Notes under the pieces: model-generated | Database searches by the model: none | Told to the model about the DNA's origin: nothing | Seen by the model: the letters and a program-made list of their open reading frames with translations, nothing else | Source of the DNA: Stictocephala bisonia | Lineage: Eukaryota; Arthropoda; Insecta; Hemiptera; Membracidae | NCBI GenBank assembly: GCA_035578905.1 | Contig: JAQJVL010000565.1 | Coordinates: 287,001-351,000 of the forward strand | Direction of reading: 5' to 3' | Length of the DNA stretch: 64,000 nt | Position numbers and translations under genes: made by a program | In this document: positions 50,609 to 61,983 of the stretch, in pieces | Layout: every line of letters begins with the position of its first letter | Numbering within the stretch: position 1 is the first letter of the stretch

Positions 50609-52131
50609 ATAATTGCAATAAATAAGTAGTTGTAGTTAAGTTATGGGAAAAGTAGTGGTGATGAATTAACGGAAAAGGTTAACTTATCGTTTAAAATATT
50701 TGATACTTCTATTACAGATACTGTACAGATGTAAATTTATCAATATAAAATTACAAAAAGTGTAATCATCTGTTTTGCTGTCAATTGTAATTTTTTATGT
50801 GTTTCTTTTAAATGACTCCCTAGTGTTGTTGGAATTTTGACAATATTATAGTTTTTTTTAATTCATGTTCCGTCCACTTTTACGTTTTAGACAACTTTTT
50901 ATGTCTCAAAGTATTAGGATCTCTGGAGTGTGCACCATCCTTAATAACTAATTAGTTCGGCTTTAGGGACATTGTGGAATGGCTATTTACTAATTGTTCA
51001 ATGATTACGTACATTGGCATACATTGTTTGCATGAATGTAAATTACATGTTCTAAAAATCAAAAGCGTTACAATAACTTGTATTTTTTTTTTTTGAATTT
51101 ACATTTTGAACAGCCTTTAATATTTACTAGTCGGGGATTCAATTGATGAAAGCTTTGTAGAATGGGAATAATATGTTGGCTGTCCATGTGTTGCATTAAA
51201 TACTAATTTTAAATAAACCTACTATTTAATGTTTAATATTAATGGACATGTACACATTATCATTGTTTTGTTTTTTTTTTTTTTTTTTTTTTTTTTATAA
51301 AGTTTTTAGGTTTACAAAGCATTTCCTTTTGAGACACATGTGTAATTAATTTTCAGTATACTTTTTAATATTCTTAAACTAAGTTAAATACTATGGGCTA
51401 TATGTAATGTTCCGTTCTAACATATTTTTAACATATGCATAGTGAGTCAGATAACAAACAAATATTAAAAACCCAAAAGATAAATAAACCTCATTCTATT
51501 TTTTTTTTTTTTTTAGTTTAAGTAATTTTTTAAATAACGATATTATAAGTTTTACACTGTTAGTATGTGAATAAACTCACATATACCAATGTTTAGCATA
51601 CAACTTTAATATTTTCTGATTATATTTAAGGTATATAAAAGCATGGCTGCAGCCTTTGAATTTGTAGAAAAGTAAACATATATTCCGGAGTTTAAAGAGC
51701 TTAATCACAACTATTCTCATACTCTGTTGTTGATCTGTTTTTGTTTTGTAATACAAAGCTTAGAGATCCTAAGAATGTCTGTCAAAAAATATAAGAATAT
51801 TAGAATCTGCAAGACAATGTTTAAATATAAAAACTGTCCGAAGGTGAAATTGTTAGTCTGTAACATGTTTAATCTTTACTAACCCATGTACTAGTATTGA
51901 AAACGTAATTAGTTGCTGATAATAATAATAGTCCTTATTTTCATAATACTAATTACTTATCTTAATAAGAAAGCAGAGTAATTAAATTGTATTGAAAATA
52001 GTTTATAAGTAAATAAAACGCTAGAAATGATTCCTGTGTGAAAAAATGCAATTATTAACTAAATACCACGCTAACAATCTAATTAAGACATACAATTACA
52101 ACAAATTGTCAGCCAGAACAGTTTGTCACAT
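50609..52131. other. AT-rich DNA with homopolymer runs
   Basis: A run of 26 T at 51271-51296 and one of about 15 T at 51500-51514 are the only marked features. They could be tails of decayed retroposons on the minus strand, but no body was recognised. Confidence 0.5.
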
Positions 52132-52656
52132 AAAATAACGTGCTGTCGTGCGACAGTTCCTCTCTTGACACTTGGCACCCACGAAAATAACGTGCTGTCA
52201 TGCGACAGTTCCTCTCTTGACGCTTGGCACCCAAAAAAATAACGTGCTGTCGTGCGACAGTTCCTCTCTTGACGCTTGGCACCCACGAAAATAACGTGCT
52301 GTCGTGCGACAGTTCCTCTCTTGACGCTTGGCACCCACGAAAATAACGTGCTGTCGTGCGACAGTTCCTCTCTTGACGCTTGGCACCCACGAAAATAACG
52401 TGCTGTCGTGCGACAGTTCCTCTCTTGACGCTTGGCACCAACGAAAATAACGTGCTGTCGTGCGACAGTTCCTCTCTTGACGCTTGGCACCCACGAAAAT
52501 AACGTGCTGTCGTGCGACAGTTCCTCTCTTGACGCTTGGCACCCACGAAAATAACGTGCTGTCGTGCGACAGTTCCTCTCTTGACGCTAGGCACCCACGA
52601 AAATAACGTGCTGTCGTGCGACAGTTCCTCTCTTGACGCTTGGCACCCACGAAAAT
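52132..52656 (+). repeat. 52-bp GC-rich tandem array, ten units
   Basis: Each unit has AAAATAACGTG, CTGTCGTGCGACAG, TTCCTCTCTTGACGCTTGG and CACCCACG. Copies differ by one or two bases. CTGTCG/CGACAG forms a 6-bp dyad around TG in every unit. The unit is near 50% G+C with several CpGs, unlike its flanks. None of the three minus-strand frames has a stop, so three overlapping open frames of 135-161 codons appear; since 52 is not a multiple of 3 they are artefacts. Units abut directly without spacers, so this is not a CRISPR array. Confidence 0.96.
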
Positions 52657-54159
52657 CTACGCCATTCTATACTTATATTCTTAAAAAATATTCTATCTAC
52701 ATGGCATATTTCACTGGATCATCGGCTTTTCGAAATTATCTATTTAAAAGTACAAAATTATGTCATTTTAGGTATTTTATTACTACATTCCTGTAACAAC
52801 TAAAGGAACATTCAGTGCAAAGGTATTCAACTGATAAGGTATGAGTATCAAGAATAAATTCCCAAATGTGGTTTTCTGGCTAAGTATGACAATTTACACT
52901 ATTAGTTTACAACTGAAAAATCTCCTATTATTGCCACTGTTTATTTCATTATTTTTCAATATCCACCAAGATTTAAAAATCTCTGCCAATAATCTCTAGG
53001 CTATGGGAATTATTTGAGAATACCCCATCAGCTTCTGAGTGATTCAGCATTAAAAACTATCTACCTTTCTTTTCAAATATTTACCTAAGAATCGCCTTTC
53101 GGTATTCATTATTGTAACTTACGACAAGCCTAACAGTTTTACTGTGTACGGCCGACACTTAAACTTTTCCACAGGCGTTGTGTACTTGAGAACTTAGTGT
53201 AGTTGGCTTTATCAAGCGAATAAGGAATACATTTAATACATATCATATATTTTATTTTTAAATTAATAAGTAAAGGTTGAGTTTTATGTAGCAAAAATTA
53301 CCATTACATTTAGCAAACTAATATCTTTAGGCAGCATATATTAATTTGAAAGAAAATCAATGTTGTATTGATATTGACTATTCAATTATACTTTTCCGTT
53401 AAACTATGTTGTTTCTAATTTCAGAACTTTGTAAAAAGTGTTATGTAAAATATTCATTATTTATTGTAAAATACTTTTGAATAACACACCTGAATTAGTT
53501 TTAAGTTATTTAAAATTCAACAACTAATGTGAAACTATTGAGTATCTTGTAGTCAATCGATTATTATATTTTTAGTATCTTTAACAGTTAAATGAAATAT
53601 ATTCAAAACAATGTGTGTAAACTTTGGCAAAGAAGGCGGGTCACTGAGGTCATAAAAAGATACACCATCTGGCAGTCTTGTCTGAGTGGAATGCAATGGG
53701 CTACACGCTGAATCGACCACCTGGTGTTCGACAGTTGCACAATGTGTTTGATACGAAAATATCAGATCATAATAATTGTTTTGTAAAAATAATAAGTTAA
53801 CAGCTAATTTGTTACTTTATATGTAAAAAGTTGTTATTATTAAAGTATAAAGTGTTTATAAAATTAACAAACAAATTATTGAGAACGGAATATATTAACC
53901 ATCTCTCTATTATATGTTTAACTTTTTTTAGTAAACTACACACTTTACAAAAAAAGTTATTTCTAAGTGTACATTATGGTATCTGTGTATTTAAAATGTC
54001 AACTTGAGGGAACAAAACTCAAAATAAAAAAAAAGATTTTTATTATGTGGAAGGGATATTCTTGTACTTACAGATATAATAAATGTTTTATATAGCTAAA
54101 TGCAGACTTCCGTCTTGTGGCTGAGGGATACGCTCCTGTGTGAATTTCATTAAAGGAAA
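52657..54159. other. AT-rich DNA, no recognised feature
   Basis: A GC-richer patch at about 53630-53740 (includes GGCAGTCTTGTCTGAGTGG) is unassigned. The remainder is AT-rich without repeats that I could see. Confidence 0.45.
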
Positions 54160-55262
54160 TTAAGGATAAAATGAACTTATGTGCTCAATTAATTAAGGAT
54201 AAAATATATAGGAACATTTTAACTTCGATAAATATTCGATTAAAATATATTTATTGCGTATTTAGGATATATAAAAACGAATGCTAATCCTTAAGTATAA
54301 TCAATAACCTGGATATCAATATAAAGTTACAGGAAAAAATCCTTTTCAATGGAACTGTGAAAATAGCCATCGCTTTTCATTCACATGCATTTAAAATGAT
54401 TTCGTTAATTGGTCGTCATTGAACGCCGCCAACAAGTTGAAGAGATTCTCGTTACCAATGAAAATGGATGGTTTTATTCCCAAAACCTTCTTCCTAACAA
54501 ACTTTATACATTCATTAGAAATAAGGTATTAACCAATATTTTTAACATTTCATACGAGTTTACTTTTTTGGCAGCAATATTATAAAAACGTATAACAAAA
54601 TAAAGTAGTTAATTTAGCTTTAAATTATGAATAAATTTAATTCATAAAAAAGAGCTTACCTATACACTTAATAAACATACACTACTACAACTCTCCTTTT
54701 GATAGGGATGTTAAATTTACATTAGAACCTGAATAAGGAAAAATGAACTCTTTCCATTAATTAAGCGATAAAATATATAGTAACATTATGTTGTATAAAT
54801 ATTCGATAAAATTATTTTACTTCGTATTTATGATTGCCAGAATCGTTTGTTCCTTTATGAGATATGATAATAACTTGGATTATCAATTTAAAGTATTTAG
54901 GAAAAAATCCTTTTCAAACAGTGTAAATAGCCAAATCCTGTTTCATTCCATGTACTTACTAATGCATTTCTTAAATTGTCGTCTTGTTATGCCGCCGTTA
55001 AGAGTATTCTCGTTACAATGAAATGAGGATGGATCCCAACCTTCTCCTCACCTTAGATTGTTTAGAATTAGGTTATTAACAATTTTTAACTTTTCAATAC
55101 ACGTTTTTTTTTGTTGACATATTCTAAATGTAATCACAAATAAGTTTTAATTTATGTCTTTATATTTATGAAAAATTTTTTAAACCCATAAGTTACCTAA
55201 GCACTTATAGAATCATATAACTCTCTTCTTAATAGATGGTTACTAATTTTACTTAAACTAAT
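54160..55262 (+). repeat. Old direct duplication, two copies about 565 bp apart
   Basis: Copy 1 spans about 54160-54735 and copy 2 about 54736-55262. Shared landmarks in order are ATAAAATATATA (54199 and 54768), AATATTCGAT, AGGAAAAAATCCTTTTCAA (54331 and 54899), a TCGTC...GCCGCC segment, ATTCTCGTTAC (54445 and 55006) and ATTAACAATTTTTAAC-like ends. Spacing drifts from 569 to 561 and the copies differ widely, so the duplication is old. The open frame at 54788-55021 lies in copy 2 and has no counterpart in copy 1, so it is not called. Confidence 0.85.
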
Positions 55263-55611
55263 ATAAAATACAAACAAGTCTCAGTTTTAGAGAGGACCGA
55301 AGATTATCAAATTTGTATACCAAAAGCTATAGATTTTGTTTACTGTCTGATTAAGATTGAGATTCGTTTCGATACTTGAAGTAGATTGTGAAACTCTAAT
55401 ATATTTACAATGCTTTAAATAATGGAAAGCAACAATATAACTATAAACACATAATCCTTGTTCTTTTGCTTACTAAGTATAGCATAATTTAAAATAATTA
55501 GTTTCGTTCTTTAGGTTACGGTGGTGATCGTTTGTCTCTATTTATGAGGAGATGCATCCTGATCCACTACATAGTAATGTGTTGGTTAGTTGACTAGTTT
55601 TAATTTCAATA

Positions 55612-56163
55612 ACCTGCTTTTTCAACATTTTCTATTTTTTCCATCAAATGTTTTATTTTTCATTGTCATAAGTATTAAGAACCGATCTTCACCTTATTTT
55701 TTTTATACATTTAGTATCAAACTTTATGTTATATATTTAGTCTTTCTTGATCATTGGGTTGTAAAAATTAATTAAATTAAATAAAATGCAAAAATTAGTT
55801 TTAGATAGGCTAGTTATAAGTACTAAGATTAATTTGTTAACTGTAAACTTTTTTTGAAATACTTAATATGGAAACTCCAATATTATTAATTTAAATAATA
55901 ACTGTAACAATAACTTAAAAGCTTATGTTTTTTCAATATTCGATAATTTGTATATGCAGATTAACGTTTTAAATATGCAATTATTTCTTTCCTTCTAGGT
56001 ATTTGAATATATCGCTTGGACTTTCCCGATACTGACAATACCATATTTGTTTAAAGTTACTAGTTTAATGTCGTTAACTACTTTTCAACATTGGTCTGTC
56101 CGATTCCAAGGTACTTATTTTTCATTGCAAAAGTATTAGTATAGCCCGATTCTTCAGCCTTAG
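55612..56163 (+). repeat. Degenerate direct repeat pair
   Basis: TTTTTCAACATT, TTATTTTTCATTG, AAGTATTA and CCGAT.CTTCA occur in the same order at about 55618-55692 and 56083-56160, about 467 bp apart. The second copy runs directly into the dispersed repeat at 56150. Confidence 0.55.
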
Positions 56164-56262
56164 TTTGTAGCAATTGATACATTTGCTCATCACACTCACC
56201 TGAGTCAATCCAAATGCACGTTCACTGGAATCGTTGACGATCGGCGTCTTACAAATAATTCA
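56150..56262 (+). repeat. Dispersed repeat, copy 2
   Basis: Partner of 48780-48888, same orientation, with matching CTTAGTTTGTA, CACACTCA and CGTCTTACAAAT blocks. Confidence 0.75.
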
Positions 56263-56772
56263 TTAAATGAACAGTGTAAAACATCAGCTCATTGAGGAGT
56301 TGGTGTATAGGGTAGCAAGATTATTTAGTAAAGTATAATCATTATTAATGAATAACACTTAGAAATCTATGATTTGAAAAGCTAATAAAAGCTGGTAAAT
56401 AAAAGTAGCTAGAAGGGGATGTGTTTGACAATATTCTGAGGCTTGAATCTACATAAAATAAGGTGATTAAATAAATGAGCCTCTTTTACTCAACATTTAT
56501 TCAATACCAGGTGGCTTGGACTTTGACTAAAAACTATTTAGTTAATGACTTTTAAACAAGCATTAACTAAATAATAGCCTTGAGATTAGATCCTATTGTG
56601 GAAATTATAGAAAATTAGTAAAAACATCAATAAGGAACGACTAACAAATATTAAAACATCGTTATAACAATAACTAATTTTATAAATAGCCCAAGTGGCC
56701 CGTTACTGAGTTCGTCAGGAAAAGTGCGCATAAATAACTAGTTAAAAGCCCTGTTTCAAACAAAGCTGATTT

Positions 56773-59206
56773 TAATGTTGGCTTCTTCAGGAATACTATT
56801 ACTAGCTAGTGCAACTTGGGTTCTAAAATGTCTATCTAACGTTGGCCTCTTCAGCAATACTATTAATAAATAGTGCAACTTGGGTTCTAAAATGTCTATC
56901 TAACGTTGGCCTCTTCAGCAATACTATTACTAAATAGTGCAACTTGGGTCCTAAAATGTCTATCTAACGTTGGCCTCTTCAGCAATACTATTACTAAATA
57001 GTGCAACTTGGGTCCTAAAAAGTCTATCTAATGTTAACCTCTCAGGAATACTATTACTAAATAGTGCAACTTGGGTCCTAAAATGTCTATCTAACGTTGA
57101 CCTCTTCAGCAATACTATTACTAAATAGTGCAACTTGGGTCCTAAAATGTCTATCTAACGTTGGCCTCTTCAGCAATACTATTACTAAATAGTGCAACTT
57201 GGGTTCTAAAATGTCTATCTAACGTTGGCCTCTTCAGCAATACTATTACTAAATAGTGCAACTTGGGTTCTAAAATGTCTATCTAACGTTGGCCTCTTCA
57301 GCAATACTATTACTAAATAGTGCAACTTGGGTCCTAAAAAGTCTATCTAATGTTAACCTCTCAGGAATACTATTACTAGCTAGTGCAACTTAGGTTCTAA
57401 AATGTCTATCTAACGTTGGCCTCTTCAGCAATACTATTACTATCTAGTGCAACTTGGGTTCTAAAATGTCTATCTAACGTTGGCCTCTTCAGCAATACTA
57501 TTACTAAATAGTGCAACTTGGGTCCTAAAATGTCTATCTAACGTTGGCCTCTTCAGCAATACTATTACTAAATAGTGCAACTTGGGTTCTAAAATGTCTA
57601 TCTAACGTTGGCCTCTTCAGCAATACTATTACTAAATAGTGCAACTTGGGTTCTAAAATGTCTATCTAACGTTGGCCTCTTCAGCAATACTATTACTAAA
57701 TAGTGCAACTTGGGTCCTAAAAAGTCTATCTAATGTTAACCTCTCAGGAATACTATTACTAGCTAGTGCAACTTAGGTTCTAAAATGTCTATCTAACGTT
57801 GGCCTCTTCAGCAATACTATTACTATCTAGTGCAACTTGGGTTCTAAAATGTCTATCTAACGTTGGCCTCTTCAGCAATACTATTACTAAATAGTGCAAC
57901 TTGGGTCCTAAAACGTCTATCTAATGTTAACCTCTCAGGAATACTATTACTAGCTAGTGCAACTTGGGTTCTAAAAAGTCTATCTAATGTTGGCCTCTTC
58001 AGGAATACTATTACTAACTAGTGCAACTTGGGTCCTAAAAAGTCTATCTAATGTTGGCCTCTTCAGGAATACTATTACTAATTAGTGCAACCTGGGTCCT
58101 AAAAAGTCTATCTAATGTTGGCCTCTTCAGGAATATTATTACTAACTAGTGCAACCTGGGTCCAAAAAAGTCTATCTAATGTTGGCCTCTTCAAGAAACT
58201 ATTACTATCTAGTGCAACTTGGGTCCTAAAAAGTCTATCTAATGTTGGCCTCTTCAGGAATATTATTACTAACTAGTGCAACTTGGGTCCTAAAATGTCT
58301 ATCTAATATTGGCCTCTTCAGGAATACTATTACTAGCTAGTGCAACCTGGGTCCTAAAAAGTCTATCTAATGTTGGCCTCTTCAGGAATACTATTACTAA
58401 CTAGTGCAACCTGGGTCCTAAAAAGTCTATCTAATGTTGGCCTCTTCAGCAATACTATTACTAACTAGTGCAACTTGGGTCCTAAAAAGTCTATCTAATG
58501 TTGGCCACGTCAGGAATACTATTACTATCTAGTGCAACTTGGGTCCTAAAAAGTCTATCTAATGTTGGCTTCTTCAGGAATACTATTACTAACTAGTGCA
58601 ACCTGGGTCCTAAAAAGTCTATCTAATGTTGGCCTCTTCAGTAATACTATTACCAACTAGTGCAACCTGGGTCCTAAAAAGTCTATCTAATGTTGGCCTC
58701 TTCAGGAAACTATTACTATCTAGTGCAACTTGGGTCCTAAAAAGTCTATCTAATGTTGGCCTCTTCAGGAATATTATTACTAACTAGTGCAACTTGGGTC
58801 CTAAAAAGTCTATCTAATGTTGGCCTCTTCAGGAATACTATTACTAACTAGTGCAACCTGGGTCCAAAAAAGTCTATCTAATGTTGGCCTCTTCAGGAAA
58901 CTATTACCATCTAGTGCAACTTGGGTCCTAAAAAGTCTATCTAATGTTGGCCTCTTCAGGAATACTATTACCAACTAGTGCAACCTGGGTCCTAAAAAGT
59001 CTATCTAATGTTGGCCTCTTCAGGAAACTATTACTATCTAGTGCAACTTGGGTCCTAAAAAGTCTATCTAATGTTGGCCTCTTCAGGAATATTATTACTA
59101 ACTAGTGCAACTTGGGTCCTAAAAAGTCTATCTAATGTTGGCCTCTTCAGGAATACTATTACTAACTAGTGCAACTTGGGTCCTAAAAAGTCTATCTAGT
59201 GTTGCC
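56773..59206 (+). repeat. 64-bp satellite array, about 38 units
   Basis: Units contain AATACTATTACTAA, TAGTGCAACTTGGGTCC and TAAAAAGTCTATCTAATG with TTGGCCTCTTCAG. Left units (to about 57950) mostly read AAATAGTGC, AAAATGTCTATCTAACG and TTCAGCAATA; right units mostly read AACTAGTGC, AAAAAGTCTATCTAATG and TTCAGGAATA. Shorter 62-bp units arise by loss of two bases, either at CTCTCAGG or at AGGAAACT. The GTTAACCTCTCAGG variant at about 57033, 57352, 57735 and 57925 marks a higher-order repeat. Confidence 0.96.
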
Positions 59207-60961
59207 CTTTTTTTAGTAGGTGTTGCCCTTATATAAAATGATAGTTTTGTCCTAAAATTATGTAGTTTAGTTCTTTAATAGTGTCTGGGATATAGTTGAC
59301 ACTTTTCATATACTGTACTTTTTCATGAAAAGAAGTTACTTATGCTCTTGCTATAGGTATAACTGGTTAAATTGTTAACATTGTATCATTCTTCAATCTC
59401 TTTCCTCACTGGATTTATAATTTAATGTTATAGATGAATGAAACACTCCAGTAATTAGGGTACAGTTTTTTTAATTTCGTAATGCCTTTATATCGTAAGA
59501 TGTTATTGTGTCTGGAGATGGTAAACTTGTTACTGAAAGGCCTTACGAATTTAAAAAAAATGTATTACTGGAGTTTTTGATTCATCTATAACATTAAAAA
59601 ACATATACTGTGTTGATAAACATTTATTTTTCATATTGGTGCATTCAAGTAATTATGTATATATATAATTTTGTAGAAAGATATAAATTTATATTTATGA
59701 AAGAGAGTTTCATTTATGCAAATGTAGTGTTTGTGAGATGGTGTTTAGTTAAGCTTATTTTACTTTTTTTATATTTAAGTTAGTTCATGAACTTGTATAG
59801 TATTGGAAAAAATATAAAATTAGTGTTCCAATTGTTGCAACAACCGGAAACTGATGCTTTAGAAAAACATCACAATAGTTTTTGTTATGGACTTAATTTA
59901 AGTATACTAACTAAACAAATTAGCATGTATATTATTACTGAATGTTGCACATCGTAAAAATCATGTATTTCCTAATCTAGTATTACATTTATTTGAAATA
60001 TATTTTCTATTTGTCGTACACTAAACTTATTTCTTTATAATGCCTAAGAAGTATACGATTTGTGTATTTCTTAAGTACAGTACGAAATACGAGTTATTTG
60101 TATATAAGACGTTTAGTCTCTTAACTTACAGTAAGCCAATACATTCTTGCTCTGTAACATATCAAGTCTTCGGTACAGGACCGGTTGTTATTTATGTTTT
60201 ATTTTTATCTTGATGGTTTGAGTTCTGAAGTGGAATTTACGTATTGTTTATAAGTCTTAATTAAAAAAGTACATGTAATGATATTATTAATCATGTTTTG
60301 TAGTTATTCCTTACAAAATATTCCTGTTTATCTTTAATATCTCTTATGTGTAGCTGTCAGGTGGCAATAGTTGGTTTCATCCTTGTCCATTGTAAGATAG
60401 AGAATGGTTTTTGTCCATACACCTGTTCGTCAGACATACATTTTTATCGGAAAAGAATCCACTTTCTACAAGTAACGGAGATTTCTTCCAAATTTAGCGA
60501 TCTAAAATGAAACTAGAAGTACTGAAATGAATAGTGTTTTATCTAATCTTTATACCTACGTTCAACAAATGAATAAACAAAATTAAGAGGCTTGTAACAA
60601 AGTATAATGTAATATACTGTTATATCCATTCATATTACATGGGAAGTACTTAATAACGTTTTATCAAATCATTTTTTCAATTAATCTTAGTATCATAATA
60701 AATTATTTGTTTTTTAAATATCAATATATTCGAAAGTTGTATGTAAATAATGTTTTATTATATTTATGATCTAACAAAAACGTATTGTGTAATTAATAGA
60801 AAATTAATATATAACACACTACTTGTTTGTTGGAATTAAAATAAGTATCGAGTAACTCAGTAAAATGTAACAACAATTATACCTAACGTAATGTCTTAAG
60901 GCCATAAATGTGTGAGAAGATAAACCTGCTCTTTGTGGTTTTATGAAATAAAGCTGTTTAT
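59207..60961. other. AT-rich DNA with one small MITE
   Basis: Apart from the hairpin element at 59422-59597 I see no feature. Confidence 0.5.
59422..59597. mobile_element. Short hairpin MITE, about 175 bp
   Basis: The left arm TTAATGTTATAGATGAAT, then ACTCCAGTAAT and TTCGTAATGCCTTT, is repeated in inverted form by the right arm (AAGGCCTTACGAA, ATTACTGGAGT, ATTCATCTATAACATTAA). The central loop is about 45 bp. It has no coding capacity. Confidence 0.85.
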
Positions 60962-61657
60962 TATACAGGTTGTTGAAAAAGTATGGATCCACCTTCATTT
61001 CTCTAAAATGGGTTCAGATAAATAATTGAGATTTAATATACCTCTTTGGAAAGTTTTATTCTATCTTTTGTTGAAGTCTGTATGTTTTTCAACCTGGAGT
61101 GGAGGGCCCGTGGAGAATACCGTAAATAGTATAAATGAAAGGCTACGATGAGTTGGCCATAATTTTAAAGTCTAGCTTTTTCTAAATAAGATGCCACAAG
61201 TTTAAAGTCAAAAGAACCACCCTATCAGAAATGGCGAATAGTTAACCTTTCTTGGCATCACTGCCAAGAATTCGAGTGGGAATGCCACTCAGTAGGTCGA
61301 TACATTATTTGCACCTTTATATTAGTATTATCATTTTAAGATAATTTTCCATTTCTCTAATCAAACACCTAGCTCTTCATAACTGGCTTTTACAACATGT
61401 CGAATTCCCACTCGAATCTCACAGCTAAAAAACATTAACCAGTCGCTAGACTTTAAAATTATGGCCAACTCATCGTAGCCTTTCATTTATATTTTACGGT
61501 ATTCTCCACTGGCCCTCCACTCTAGGTTTAAACAATTACAAACGGTATCAGAAGATAGAGAAATACTTTCTACAGAGGTATATTAAATCTAAAATACTTA
61601 TCTGGACCCATTTAAGATAAATGAACATGGTTCCATACTTTTTCAACACTCTGTATA
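60962..61657. mobile_element. Foldback DNA element, about 0.7 kb
   Basis: The ends TATACAGGTTGTTGAAAAAG and CTTTTTCAACACTCTGTATA are inverted. The arms extend about 235 bp (AAAGGCTACGATGAGTTGGC near 61138 pairs with the complement near 61480) and resume inside (ATTCGAGTGGGAA near 61271 with TTCCCACTCGAAT near 61405). TA bases at both tips suit a Tc1/mariner-type target. No transposase frame is present. Confidence 0.88.
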
Positions 61658-61983
61658 AATACAATATAGACTAAATCAGAACATAAGGAGAATATAATTA
61701 CGACTTACGCACAGTGATAATCCCTTTTTACTCTGATTGCTATACTTTGTTCGCTATTTTAATTCTGAGTAAATATGACACAGTCCAAATCTCTTCCCAA
61801 AACAGGTGACATCCTAAGCTGTTTACCCAACGTAATTTGCTGATAATATAATTTCATATAAGTATGATATTTATACGTTTAGAGAAAGCACTAGCTAACT
61901 ACATAATTATATACCAACAAAAAACTTCATATTTTATTTCACGTAATGTCACAACGACTTTTATTGTGTAGGAGTAAAAAAGT
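61658..61983. other. AT-rich spacer before the last array
   Basis: No feature seen. Confidence 0.5.

Larger units (their letters stand above)
55263..56772. other. AT-rich DNA before the 64-bp array
   Basis: It contains the degenerate direct repeat pair below and the second copy of the dispersed repeat. The 61-codon frame at 55590-55775 has no recognised content. Confidence 0.5.

Noticed and set aside
52083..52650. Three overlapping minus-strand frames in the 52-bp array
   Set aside because: All three frames encode the same repeated unit because 52 is not divisible by 3 and the unit has no minus-strand stop.
52132..52656. CRISPR-like array because of dyad-bearing repeats
   Set aside because: Units abut with no unique spacers, and the surroundings are eukaryotic.
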